A stretch of 64,000 nt of DNA, from positions 1 to 64,000 of the forward strand of contig CAAGHP010000013.1 in the NCBI GenBank assembly GCA_900769705.1, read 5' to 3'. The DNA is from Alphaproteobacteria bacterium (GTDB taxonomy: Bacteria; Pseudomonadota; Alphaproteobacteria; RF32; CAG-239). Shown here piece after piece: positions 16,307 through 23,761 of the stretch. How positions within the stretch are numbered: the first letter of the stretch is position 1; the number at the start of each line of letters is the position of its first letter. A program made the position numbers and the translations under genes. The notes beneath the pieces are model-generated. The model saw nothing but the letters and a program-made list of their open reading frames with translations, was not told the origin of the DNA and searched no databases.

Positions 16307-18223
16307 ATGAGTAATAAAGTTATAGGTATTGACCTCGGTACAACAAACTCTTGCTTTGCCATTATGGAAGGCAAAGACGCAAAAGTTTTGGAAAATTCTG
16401 AAGGCGCGCGCACAACGCCATCTATGGTTGCTTTTACAGATACTGAACGTTTGGTTGGCTATCCGGCAAAACGTCAGGCTGTTACCAATCCGGAAAATAC
16501 CTTGTTTGCTATTAAAAGATTGATTGGCCGTCGTTATGATTCGGCAGAAGTAGAAAAATTTAAGGAACATTGTCCGTTTAAGATTGTTCCGGGTGACAAT
16601 GGCGATGCTTGGGTAGAAGTTAAAGGGCAAAAATATGCTCCGTCTCAAATTTCGGCTATTGTTTTGCAAAAAATTAAGGAATATGCCGAGAGCTATTTGG
16701 GCGAGAAAGTAGAAAAAGCTGTTATTACGGTTCCGGCTTACTTCAACGACTCTCAGCGTCAGGCTACTAAAGACGCCGGTAAAATTGCCGGATTGGAAGT
16801 TTTGCGTATTATCAACGAACCGACAGCTGCAGCTTTGGCTTACGGTATGGATAAAAAAGCTTCCGGCACAATCGTTGTGTATGACCTTGGCGGTGGTACA
16901 TTTGATGTTTCTATTTTGGAAATCGGCGATGGTGTGTTTGAAGTTAAAGCTACAAACGGCGATACATTCTTGGGCGGTGAAGACTTTGACCAACGTATTG
17001 TCAACTATTTGGCTGATGAGTTCAAAAAAGAAAACGGCATTGACCTGCGCGGCGACAGACTTGCTTTGCAACGTTTGAAAGAAGCTGCCGAAAAGGCCAA
17101 AATTGAATTGTCTTCTACAACTCAAACCGAAATCAATTTGCCGTTTATTACCGCGGATTCAACAGGTCCTAAACACCTTAACATTAAATTAACCCGCGCT
17201 AAATTGGAAGCTTTGGTTGATGATTTGATTGAAAAAACTGCAATTCCTTGTCAAAAAGCTTTGGCCGATGCCGGATTGAAAGCCAGCGATATCAGCGAAG
17301 TTATTTTGGTCGGCGGTATGACTCGTATGCCGAAAGTTCAAGAAAAAGTTAAAGAAATTTTTGGACGCGAACCGCATAAAGGCGTAAACCCTGATGAAGT
17401 TGTAGCTGTGGGTGCTGCTATTCAAGGTGGCGTATTGATGGGCGACGTTAAAGACGTGTTGCTGTTGGATGTTACTCCATTGTCTTTGGGTATTGAAACT
17501 CTGGGCGGCGTGTTTACTCGTTTGATTGATCGTAACACCACTATTCCGACCAGAAAGTCTCAAGTATTCTCTACGGCCGAAGATGGTCAAACCGCTGTGA
17601 CAATCAGAGTGTTCCAAGGTGAGCGTGAAATTGCCGCACACAACAAATTGCTTGGCCAGTTTGATTTGGTAGGTATTCCGCCTGCACCGCGTGGTATGCC
17701 GCAAATTGAGGTAACTTTTGATATTGACGCCAACGGTATTGTAAACGTATCGGCCAAAGATAAGGCTACCAACAAAGAGCAAGCCATTCGTATTCAAGCT
17801 TCCGGCGGTTTGAGCGATGCCGAAATTGACCAAATGGTTAAAGACGCTGAAGCCAATGCCGAAGCTGATAAAAAGCAAAAAGAATTGGTAGATGCCAAAA
17901 ACCGTGCCGAAAGTTTGGTTCATGAAGTTGAAAAGAACTTGAAAGAATTTGGCGACAAGGTTGCCGAAGCTGATAAAAACAGCATTACAGCCGCTGTCGA
18001 TGCCGTAAAAGCCAGCATGGAAAAAGAAGACCTTGAAGACTTGAAGTCTAAGACCGATGCTTTGATGCAGGCTTCTATGAAACTGGGCGAAGCTATGTAT
18101 AAAACACAGCAGGCTCAAGGCGCTCAAGGTGCGACACAGGGTGCTGATACCGGTGCGGCTTCCGGCGAACAGCCAAAGAAAGATGACAACGTTGTTGACG
18201 CTGATTTTGAAGAAGTTAAATAA
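16307..18223 (+). CDS. dnaK: chaperone DnaK (Hsp70)
   Basis: A 638-residue Hsp70 of normal length. The nucleotide-binding domain has IGIDLGTTNSCFAIM at the N-terminus and YDLGGGTFDVSIL near residue 190; the linker DVLLLDVTPLSLGIE leads to the substrate-binding domain; the C-terminus is the conserved VVDADFEEVK preceded by a Gly/Ala/Gln-rich tail. DnaK refolds proteins with DnaJ and GrpE. I start it at 16307, where AGGAGG lies 9 bases upstream, in place of an in-frame ATG at 16244. It has an RpoH-type promoter and its own terminator, so it is separated transcriptionally from dnaJ. Confidence 0.98.
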   Translation: MSNKVIGIDLGTTNSCFAIMEGKDAKVLENSEGARTTPSMVAFTDTERLVGYPAKRQAVTNPENTLFAIKRLIGRRYDSAEVEKFKEHCPFKIVPGDNGDAWVEVKGQKYAPSQISAIVLQKIKEYAESYLGEKVEKAVITVPAYFNDSQRQATKDAGKIAGLEVLRIINEPTAAALAYGMDKKASGTIVVYDLGGGTFDVSILEIGDGVFEVKATNGDTFLGGEDFDQRIVNYLADEFKKENGIDLRGDRLALQRLKEAAEKAKIELSSTTQTEINLPFITADSTGPKHLNIKLTRAKLEALVDDLIEKTAIPCQKALADAGLKASDISEVILVGGMTRMPKVQEKVKEIFGREPHKGVNPDEVVAVGAAIQGGVLMGDVKDVLLLDVTPLSLGIETLGGVFTRLIDRNTTIPTRKSQVFSTAEDGQTAVTIRVFQGEREIAAHNKLLGQFDLVGIPPAPRGMPQIEVTFDIDANGIVNVSAKDKATNKEQAIRIQASGGLSDAEIDQMVKDAEANAEADKKQKELVDAKNRAESLVHEVEKNLKEFGDKVAEADKNSITAAVDAVKASMEKEDLEDLKSKTDALMQASMKLGEAMYKTQQAQGAQGATQGADTGAASGEQPKKDDNVVDADFEEVK

Positions 18224-18242
18224 CGTTGCTTTGTTAAAAAAA

Positions 18243-18277
18243 ATATCCGTTTCAGCAATGAAACGGGTATTTTTTTG
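18243..18277 (+). terminator. terminator of dnaK
   Basis: CCGTTTCA, loop GCAA, TGAAACGG, then GTAT and seven further T residues, starting 20 bases after the stop codon. Confidence 0.92.
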
Positions 18278-18281
18278 TTTG

Positions 18282-18309
18282 TTGACATTTATCCTGAAAA
18301 AGATATACT
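18282..18309 (+). promoter_or_regulatory. consensus promoter for the gene at 18345
   Basis: TTGACA, a 16-base spacer and TATACT, directly after the dnaK terminator. The leader that follows is AU-rich and lacks a Shine-Dalgarno sequence. Confidence 0.75.
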
Positions 18310-18344
18310 CAAGTTAGATGTTAAATTTTTAATTCTTAATTTTT

Positions 18345-19052
18345 ATGACAAACAATATTATTAAATTTTCGCAGAAAAACATCCCGAAAATTAAAGCCGG
18401 TATGTTTTGGTATGACGACGATACTTTTTCGGCAGATTTAATTGCAGATAAAAAAGTTAAAGCCGTCGTTGAGTTGGTGGATACGAGCTTAGGTGTTGTT
18501 TATGGCGACATTTTTGTTCAGGCAAAAAGAATGCTCTATTCAGAGGCTTTGAAATATATCAAATTCTTTAACGAGTTTTGCCAGATGCCGGATTATTTGG
18601 TGCGGCAGGTCTTATATGATAAGATGGTGAAAATTTTTACGTTTCGGCAAACCGAGAGTTTTATTGCTGAATTTACCGAGTATAAGAATAATTACACAAT
18701 AAAACCTAACTCAAAAATTTGCATGTATGACAGTTTTCAGCATTTAAAGGTGGCAAAGTCGCAGAAAAAAATTGATGACGCCTGCATAAAACTGCATAAA
18801 ACAGTTCGCAGCGATGCGTTCAGCACTGCGGATTGTCTCTATTATTTTTGGCTGGATTTTTGGAAAAAAGCAAGTCCCTATTGGATGACAGATGACGCCT
18901 TGTTTGGTGACAATACAATAGAGGAAAAATTTGTCTATCCGGTCTTAGCTATGAAACTTCCTGAAAAGAAGGGGCAGTTTCTGGATGGGTTGGAAAAGAT
19001 GGAAATTGATAATCAGATTGCAGCTTATTGGCGTGAGGCGGATTCTGAGTGA
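18345..19052 (+). CDS. uncharacterised protein between dnaK and dnaJ
   Basis: A 235-residue soluble protein. Residues 18-65 (KAGMFWYDDDTFSADL, then VKAVVELVDTSLGVVYGDIF) resemble a short beta-rich module seen in DUF1566-like and other gut-bacterial proteins; the rest is helical and rich in Lys, Phe and Tyr. It has its own promoter and terminator, so its position between the two chaperone genes does not imply joint transcription. The ATG is preceded by TTAATTTTT with no Shine-Dalgarno sequence. Function unknown. Confidence 0.7.
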   Translation: MTNNIIKFSQKNIPKIKAGMFWYDDDTFSADLIADKKVKAVVELVDTSLGVVYGDIFVQAKRMLYSEALKYIKFFNEFCQMPDYLVRQVLYDKMVKIFTFRQTESFIAEFTEYKNNYTIKPNSKICMYDSFQHLKVAKSQKKIDDACIKLHKTVRSDAFSTADCLYYFWLDFWKKASPYWMTDDALFGDNTIEEKFVYPVLAMKLPEKKGQFLDGLEKMEIDNQIAAYWREADSE

Positions 19053-19060
19053 TAATTGCA

Positions 19061-19097
19061 AAAAACAGTTCTGAAATTGATTTTCAGAGCTGTTTTT
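19061..19097 (+). terminator. terminator after the gene at 18345
   Basis: AAAAACAGTTCTGAAA, a short loop and TTTTCAGAGCTGTTTTT. Two mismatched bases in the stem; T-run at the end. Confidence 0.85.
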
Positions 19098-19188
19098 GCT
19101 TTAAAATCGTGTAAGATTTTGTTTTAGTCTTGCATTCGTCAAATAAAAAAACTAAGTAGATGGTATATGGAATTTTTGGACGAGAAAA

Positions 19189-20328
19189 ATGGTTGAAACA
19201 GAATATTATGACCTGCTGGAAGTGAGTACGACAGCCAGCGCTGATGAAATTAAAAAAGCATTTAGAAAACAAGCGATGAAATATCATCCGGATAGAAATC
19301 CGAATAATAAAGAGGCTGAACAAAAGTTTAAACAAATAAATGAAGCGTATGAGGTTTTGAAAGACGAGCAAAAACGCGCGGCTTATGACCGCTATGGTAA
19401 AAACGCATTTGCGGGCGGCGGCATGGGCGGAGGTAATCCGTTTGGCGGCGGGTTTGACTTTAACGGCGGTGGATTTGCCGATGTGTTTAACGATATTTTC
19501 TCGGAGTTTATGGGCGGAAACGCCGGTCGTCAGCGTTCATACAGCCAGCGCGGCAGTGATTTGCGCTATAATTTGAATATAACTCTGGAAGAAGCTTTTA
19601 ACGGTGTGGAAAAAGAAATTGTTATTCCGACAACCAAAGAATGTGAAACTTGCCATGGTCATGGTACTAAAGACGGCAAAGAGCCTGAAGTGTGTCCGAC
19701 TTGCAAGGGAAGCGGTAAAGTACGCACCCAGCAAGGCGGATTTTTTGTTTTTGAAACTACATGTCCAACCTGCAAGGGCACAGGACGCGTAATTAAAGAG
19801 CCTTGTTCGGATTGCCGCGGTGCAGGTCAGGTAAAAATCAATAAAAAGCTGAAAATAAACATCAAAGCCGGTATTGAAACCAATATGCGAATTCGAGTGG
19901 CCGGAGAAGGCATGGCCGGTGTTCACGGCGGCGAAAACGGTGACTTGTATGTTGGTATTGTGGTTGAGCCGCATAAGCTTTATGAGCGTCACGGCGATGA
20001 TTTATACACGGCGATTCCGATTTCCGTTAGTTGCGCCATTTTAGGTGGCACGGTGGAAATTCCTGCGATTGACGGAACAAAAGTCAAAGTTGAAGTTCCA
20101 GCCGGCACGCAAAATGATACGCTGATAAAGGTTAAAGGGCAAGGAATGCATTTGTATGATTCGGAACGTCGCGGAGATTTATATGTCAGCGCGAAGGTGA
20201 TTATTCCGACCAAGCTTAATGCTAAGCAAAAAGAGCTGATTGAGGCTTTTCGCGCCGAAAATAAAGATGATTCGTGCCAACCGGAGTTGAAAAGCTTTTT
20301 TGACCGTATAAAAGATTTGTTCAAATGA
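19189..20328 (+). CDS. dnaJ: chaperone DnaJ
   Basis: A 379-residue type I Hsp40. The J domain (residues 1-70) has the HPD motif in KYHPDRNPNN; a Gly/Phe-rich linker follows (about 72-115); four CxxCxGxG zinc-binding repeats occur at about 145-205 (CETCHGHG, CPTCKGSG, CPTCKGTG, CSDCRGAG); the C-terminal substrate-binding domains follow. DnaJ stimulates DnaK ATPase and delivers substrates. A terminator lies between it and the upstream gene, so it needs its own promoter; CTTGCATTCG at 19132-19141 resembles a -35 element but I found no convincing -10. The start has GGACGAGAAA upstream, a weak ribosome-binding site. Confidence 0.97.
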   Translation: MVETEYYDLLEVSTTASADEIKKAFRKQAMKYHPDRNPNNKEAEQKFKQINEAYEVLKDEQKRAAYDRYGKNAFAGGGMGGGNPFGGGFDFNGGGFADVFNDIFSEFMGGNAGRQRSYSQRGSDLRYNLNITLEEAFNGVEKEIVIPTTKECETCHGHGTKDGKEPEVCPTCKGSGKVRTQQGGFFVFETTCPTCKGTGRVIKEPCSDCRGAGQVKINKKLKINIKAGIETNMRIRVAGEGMAGVHGGENGDLYVGIVVEPHKLYERHGDDLYTAIPISVSCAILGGTVEIPAIDGTKVKVEVPAGTQNDTLIKVKGQGMHLYDSERRGDLYVSAKVIIPTKLNAKQKELIEAFRAENKDDSCQPELKSFFDRIKDLFK

Positions 20329-20360
20329 TATTAGCTAAAGTATTTAAATAGCCCAATATG

Positions 20361-20396
20361 TAATGAACTATCCCCTGAAAAGGGGATAGTTCATTA
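20361..20396. terminator. bidirectional terminator between dnaJ and a convergent lipoprotein gene
   Basis: TAATGAACTATCCCCT, loop GAAA, AGGGGATAGTTCATTA: a 16-bp perfect hairpin without a T-tract on either side, but well placed between convergent genes. Confidence 0.8.
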
Positions 20397-20418
20397 TTGA
20401 GAATTTATTTGAAGATTA

Positions 20419-21618
20419 TTATTTTTTTACAACTACAACAGTTGGAATTTTTTTACTGATTTCACTACGGGCGCTGACCTGCAGATTTTCGGCAGGCACC
20501 GACATAGTCAGCATATCGCTGAAAATTTGCGCAGTGATATTTTGTATACGTTCTTGCTCTGCCGTATCCATCGGCATTACCGCAATAACCTCAAAACGCG
20601 AATCCGGGTTGTTTTTTAAGGCCTTTTGTACGGCATTGCTTAGTTCAGCATAATATTCCACATTATCAGTCGGAAAATCTTTAGTAAAAACAGTTCCGGC
20701 AATCGGTTTATGCTGTTCGGTTATTGTTTTGGCTTGCTGAGGAACAGTTGTTTTCAAAGCTTTCTGTACACTCTGCGGAGTAGCTTTTTTTGCCGTAGCA
20801 GTTTTAGGCTGAGTTTGCGGCATATTTTCTATAATACCGAATTTTTTACCGAGCTTTACGCGCTTTTTGCTGGTGCGGACGGATTTGTCTTTTGCCAATT
20901 CTTTTTTTATCTGCACAGGCTTTATGGTTTTGAAATTTGTTTGGTTGTCATAAGAAACAGATGCGGCGGTTTTATTCACATAGCCGGCGGCAACGTCAAC
21001 ATTCAAACGGGTAATTTCAGCTCTGAATTGCTGTGCCTTGCTTTGTTCATCAGCAATATCGGCTTTTACGGCAGCCATCAAATCGGCATTGGTGTTTTCC
21101 TGCTGATTCAAAGCTGCGGAAATAATGTTTAAATCTGCGTGATCAACATCATAAGCTCCGGGAATTGCATATGTGGCGCTGACTGTAGACTTTAGAGCCG
21201 ATAATTTTTCTTGCTGAGCGGCAACTTCCGAGGCTACCGAGGCTAATTCCTGCGTGCCGCTTTCTAAAGTGCCGAGATTTTTTTGAGCTTTGTTCAAAGC
21301 GCTGACCAAATCCGGATTAGACGGAGTCGTTCCGGCTTGCAATTTTGCTTCAATGGTGTTGATAACCGCATTATATTCCGTATCGGCTTCAGCAATAGAT
21401 TGGTTAATTTTTGCCAATTTTTGCGCGCTGGAATTTACGGAAGAATGTATGCTGTTGTATTCGCGTGTGAATTCATTGACTTTTTTGCCAACAAAAGAAC
21501 CGCTGCTGTTAGAAATGTTCAAAACAGGGGAGGTGCTGACACCCGGAAATTGTACTTCAGAGGCCGCACAAGCTACCAACAAAAGCGCAGTGGCCGAAAG
21601 TAATGCAAATTTTTTCAT
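20419..21618 (-). CDS. lipoprotein with coiled-coil region, unknown function
   Basis: A 399-residue protein with a lipobox LLVAC (Cys at residue 17), so it is probably anchored in the membrane. Residues 40-220 are rich in Ala, Gln, Glu and Ser with heptad-like spacing, suggesting a long coiled coil. Residues 225-300 are basic, Pro/Thr/Lys-rich and probably disordered. The last 100 residues (NVEYYAELSNAVQKALKNNP, then FEVIAVMPMDTAEQERIQNI) have the alternating pattern of a small alpha/beta domain reminiscent of OmpA-type domains, without clear peptidoglycan-binding residues. A weak ribosome-binding site precedes the ATG. Confidence 0.65.
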   Translation of the reverse strand: MKKFALLSATALLLVACAASEVQFPGVSTSPVLNISNSSGSFVGKKVNEFTREYNSIHSSVNSSAQKLAKINQSIAEADTEYNAVINTIEAKLQAGTTPSNPDLVSALNKAQKNLGTLESGTQELASVASEVAAQQEKLSALKSTVSATYAIPGAYDVDHADLNIISAALNQQENTNADLMAAVKADIADEQSKAQQFRAEITRLNVDVAAGYVNKTAASVSYDNQTNFKTIKPVQIKKELAKDKSVRTSKKRVKLGKKFGIIENMPQTQPKTATAKKATPQSVQKALKTTVPQQAKTITEQHKPIAGTVFTKDFPTDNVEYYAELSNAVQKALKNNPDSRFEVIAVMPMDTAEQERIQNITAQIFSDMLTMSVPAENLQVSARSEISKKIPTVVVVKK

Positions 21619-21742
21619 TATATAAGCCTTATATTTTTAGTTATCTTTTTAATATTGCTATATTTGTAAAGTGTTTTTATTAAAAAAACAATTAAAGAAT
21701 TAAGGATTTGTGCAAAAATTTTAAAAAAAATGAAAAAAGTGC

Positions 21743-21771
21743 TTGCATTTATATTTTTTTTGTTCTATTAA
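21743..21771 (+). promoter_or_regulatory. promoter of tRNA-Arg(ACG)
   Basis: TTGCAT, a 17-base spacer and TATTAA, ending 14 bases upstream of the tRNA. Confidence 0.65.
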
Positions 21772-21785
21772 AATATCCAGTCGCT

Positions 21786-21862
21786 GCGCCCGTAGCTTAA
21801 TTGGATAGAGCATCTGACTACGGATCAGAAGGTTGTGAGTTCGAGTCCCGCCGGGCGCGCCA
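21786..21862 (+). tRNA. tRNA-Arg (anticodon ACG)
   Basis: Cloverleaf of 77 bases: acceptor GCGCCCG pairs with CGGGCGC, the anticodon stem TCTGA/TCAGA encloses loop CTACGGA with anticodon ACG, the T arm has the GTTCGAGTC pattern, and CCA is encoded. The first anticodon base is expected to become inosine by TadA. Confidence 0.95.
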
Positions 21863-21864
21863 AT

Positions 21865-21902
21865 AAAACAAAAAAGGTCTCTTTTGAGGCCTTTTTTGTT
21901 TT
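21865..21902 (+). terminator. terminator of tRNA-Arg(ACG)
   Basis: AAAACAAAAAAGG, a 12-base loop region and CCTTTTTTGTTTT, directly after the tRNA. Confidence 0.85.
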
Positions 21903-22126
21903 ATCGACGTTGTGCAGCGAGGTTGCGAACTCACAGATGTGAGTTTGACCGCAAGCGAAAGGCAGGCGGGAGCATGCCGGTTGCCGCAGGCAATGAGTGC
22001 CGCGGCGGCGAAGCGTAAGCGCAGCCAGTCCCGCCGTCATTTTGAAAAAATGATTTTTTGTATTTTATCCTCTTTTGAGGCCTTTTTTGTTTTATTGGCG
22101 TTGTGCAGCGAGGTTGCGAACTCACA
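21879..22126 (+). repeat. 57-bp direct repeat flanking a GC-rich insert beside a tRNA
   Basis: 21879-21935 and 22070-22126 share 55 of 57 bases (CTCTTTTGAGGCC, TTTTTTGTTTTAT, TTGTGCAGCGAGGTTGCGAA). The 134 bases between them are much GC-richer than the surroundings and hold no gene I can support. The first copy includes the right half of the tRNA terminator. It looks like a local duplication or a small insertion at a tRNA 3' end. Confidence 0.85.
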
Positions 22127-22142
22127 AAAGTAAATTGATATT

Positions 22143-22180
22143 AAAAAAACTCCTGCACATTATACAATGCGCAAGAGTTT
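22143..22180 (-). terminator. terminator of the gene at 22193
   Basis: On the minus strand ACTCTTGCGCATT, a short loop and AATGTGCAGGAGT followed by seven T residues; a few mismatches in the stem. Confidence 0.85.
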
Positions 22181-22192
22181 TTTTTAGTTATG

Positions 22193-22945
22193 CTACGCAA
22201 AAAGTTCTTTTGGCGGCATAAAAGTGGCCTGAGATATTGAAACAGGCTCAGTAACAGAATGAGGATAGAACTTTGTGCCGCAAGCGCGGAAATATCCTAC
22301 AACTTTGTAGCTGCTGAGACGTCCGTCATTCCCCCACCAAACAATATAGTTACAGCCGTAACAATCATTTTGGGAGGTAATGTTAATCATCGGAGTGGTT
22401 AAAAATTCGAATCCGCCCCACAAAACGCCAAACACATTTACATCTGAGTAAACCCAGAAAGAAACGGCTGTTGACTTTGGTTTATAGACATCAAAGTCAA
22501 ATTCATGGTGGTCAAACTCGTATTTTGCTGCCAACACCGTTTTCGGAATAGCATAAAATTCATTTTTGATAACATTCTGAGCAGCAACGCTGTTTTCATC
22601 TATAACAACCTCATGCTCTTCATAGCCATCAATTACGGTTTTTAGCTTTTTACCTGGTTTTACATTGCTCCAAACACGAATTGCTTCTTGTTTGACAGCA
22701 CTGTAGATACCATGTTTTTTCGCCATTTTCCTGCCGTGTTCATAAAAATCGACAAACACATACTGCACACCGATTTCATTGAACAAGACTGCCGGCATTG
22801 GTACTTTTTTACCGTCAACAACCGCAATCGGTTTGTTGTCAACTACAGTGATGTAATTTCCTGAAAAACCGGAAATCTCATTGGCCTGAAGCTTAGTGAA
22901 AACAGTACCGTCAGCAGAGCGAAAAACTTTATTAAACGTATTCAT
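22193..22945 (-). CDS. uncharacterised protein
   Basis: A 250-residue soluble protein without signal peptide. It is rich in Val, Phe, Tyr and Lys, with likely beta structure in residues 20-65 (SGFSGNYITVVDNKPIAVV) and 140-235. A cluster of Cys and Trp occurs near residues 195-222 (NDCYGCNYIVWWGNDGR, then FRACG). I do not recognise the family. The start codon is preceded by TTATTATTTT without a Shine-Dalgarno sequence, like several other unknown genes in the window. It is transcribed alone and ends in a terminator. Confidence 0.6.
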   Translation of the reverse strand: MNTFNKVFRSADGTVFTKLQANEISGFSGNYITVVDNKPIAVVDGKKVPMPAVLFNEIGVQYVFVDFYEHGRKMAKKHGIYSAVKQEAIRVWSNVKPGKKLKTVIDGYEEHEVVIDENSVAAQNVIKNEFYAIPKTVLAAKYEFDHHEFDFDVYKPKSTAVSFWVYSDVNVFGVLWGGFEFLTTPMINITSQNDCYGCNYIVWWGNDGRLSSYKVVGYFRACGTKFYPHSVTEPVSISQATFMPPKELFA

Positions 22946-23129
22946 AAAATAATAATTTTGAGCGTTAATCCTATAATATTATGTTTGCTCAAACATAAAA
23001 GGACATAATTAGTATATAATAATTTGGTAAAATCATTTTCAGTATACAGACGTATGCAGATAAATTCAAGCAAAAGCCGGCGGATTTTGGTATAATGTAT
23101 TTTTATAGACAAATATTTTAGATAATCAC

Positions 23130-23158
23130 TTGACAAAATGTGCGTAAACGCGTATTTT
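23130..23158 (+). promoter_or_regulatory. consensus promoter for the gene at 23200
   Basis: TTGACA, a 17-base spacer and TATTTT. The 41-base leader that follows includes ATTATTAATGTTAATTTTTT and has no Shine-Dalgarno sequence. Confidence 0.75.
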
Positions 23159-23199
23159 AAAATCTGAAATAAAATTATTAATGTTAATTTTTTTGCTTT

Positions 23200-23715
23200 A
23201 TGTTTAAGTTTAAGATTAAGGTCAAGAAATCCCGTATGTGGATTCCGGCTTTAGGAGTAGTGATAGCATACGGATTTTTTAACAACTGTGCGATTGCTCC
23301 TTACTTTAACTGTAAAGTCATTGATTGGTCTCAGCTGATTATGACTTTAGCTATTATGCTAGGACTTGGTGGCGCCAGAGATATTGTTTTGCAGCGTTTC
23401 CGCTATTTGGGACCGGTGCAGAAAGCAATAGATGTTACGGTCAACGGCAAAGTGCTTAGCAATAAGTTTTGGATTCCGGCTATCGGTTGGATTTTGGTAA
23501 TGGGCTACAGCAATAACTTTGTTGTGTATCCTTACTTTGATATCAATCCGGTGGACTGGGAAGGTTTGCTGGCGTCTCTCAGTATTTTGCTTACGGTCAG
23601 CGGTGCGCGTGATTATGGTATTTATGCCTCAGAGCGCAAAGCTGATGAAAAATCTGAAGCAAAGCCTGAAAAAAGTCAGGAACCTGCGGCAGAAAATTCT
23701 GAAGCTCAGGTTTAA
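23200..23715 (+). CDS. duplicated holin-like membrane protein
   Basis: A 171-residue protein made of two similar halves. Each half runs W-I-P-A, then a membrane segment, then PYF, then D-W and a second membrane segment ending in GARD: residues 14-62 (WIPALGVV... LGLGGARD) and 91-140 (WIPAIGWI... LTVSGARD). This pattern resembles the three-helix holin family linked to gene transfer agents and phages, in which PWIGW precedes LGLGGLRT. The C-terminal 30 residues are Lys/Glu/Ala/Pro-rich and soluble. It has its own promoter and terminator and no lysis gene beside it, so a housekeeping role is possible. The family link is tentative. Confidence 0.6.
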   Translation: MFKFKIKVKKSRMWIPALGVVIAYGFFNNCAIAPYFNCKVIDWSQLIMTLAIMLGLGGARDIVLQRFRYLGPVQKAIDVTVNGKVLSNKFWIPAIGWILVMGYSNNFVVYPYFDINPVDWEGLLASLSILLTVSGARDYGIYASERKADEKSEAKPEKSQEPAAENSEAQV

Positions 23716-23722
23716 TCTAAAC

Positions 23723-23760
23723 AAAAAAACAGCGTCTGTTTATCAGATGCTGTTTTTTTT
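23723..23760. terminator. bidirectional terminator between convergent genes
   Basis: A-run, ACAGCGTCTG, loop TTTAT, CAGATGCTGT and eight T residues. It serves the holin-like gene and probably the histidine kinase gene from the other side. Confidence 0.92.
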
Positions 23761-23761
23761 G

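Noticed and set aside
17189..18127. A 312-codon open frame on the minus strand inside dnaK
   Set aside because: Antisense shadow of dnaK with no ribosome-binding site or recognisable motif.
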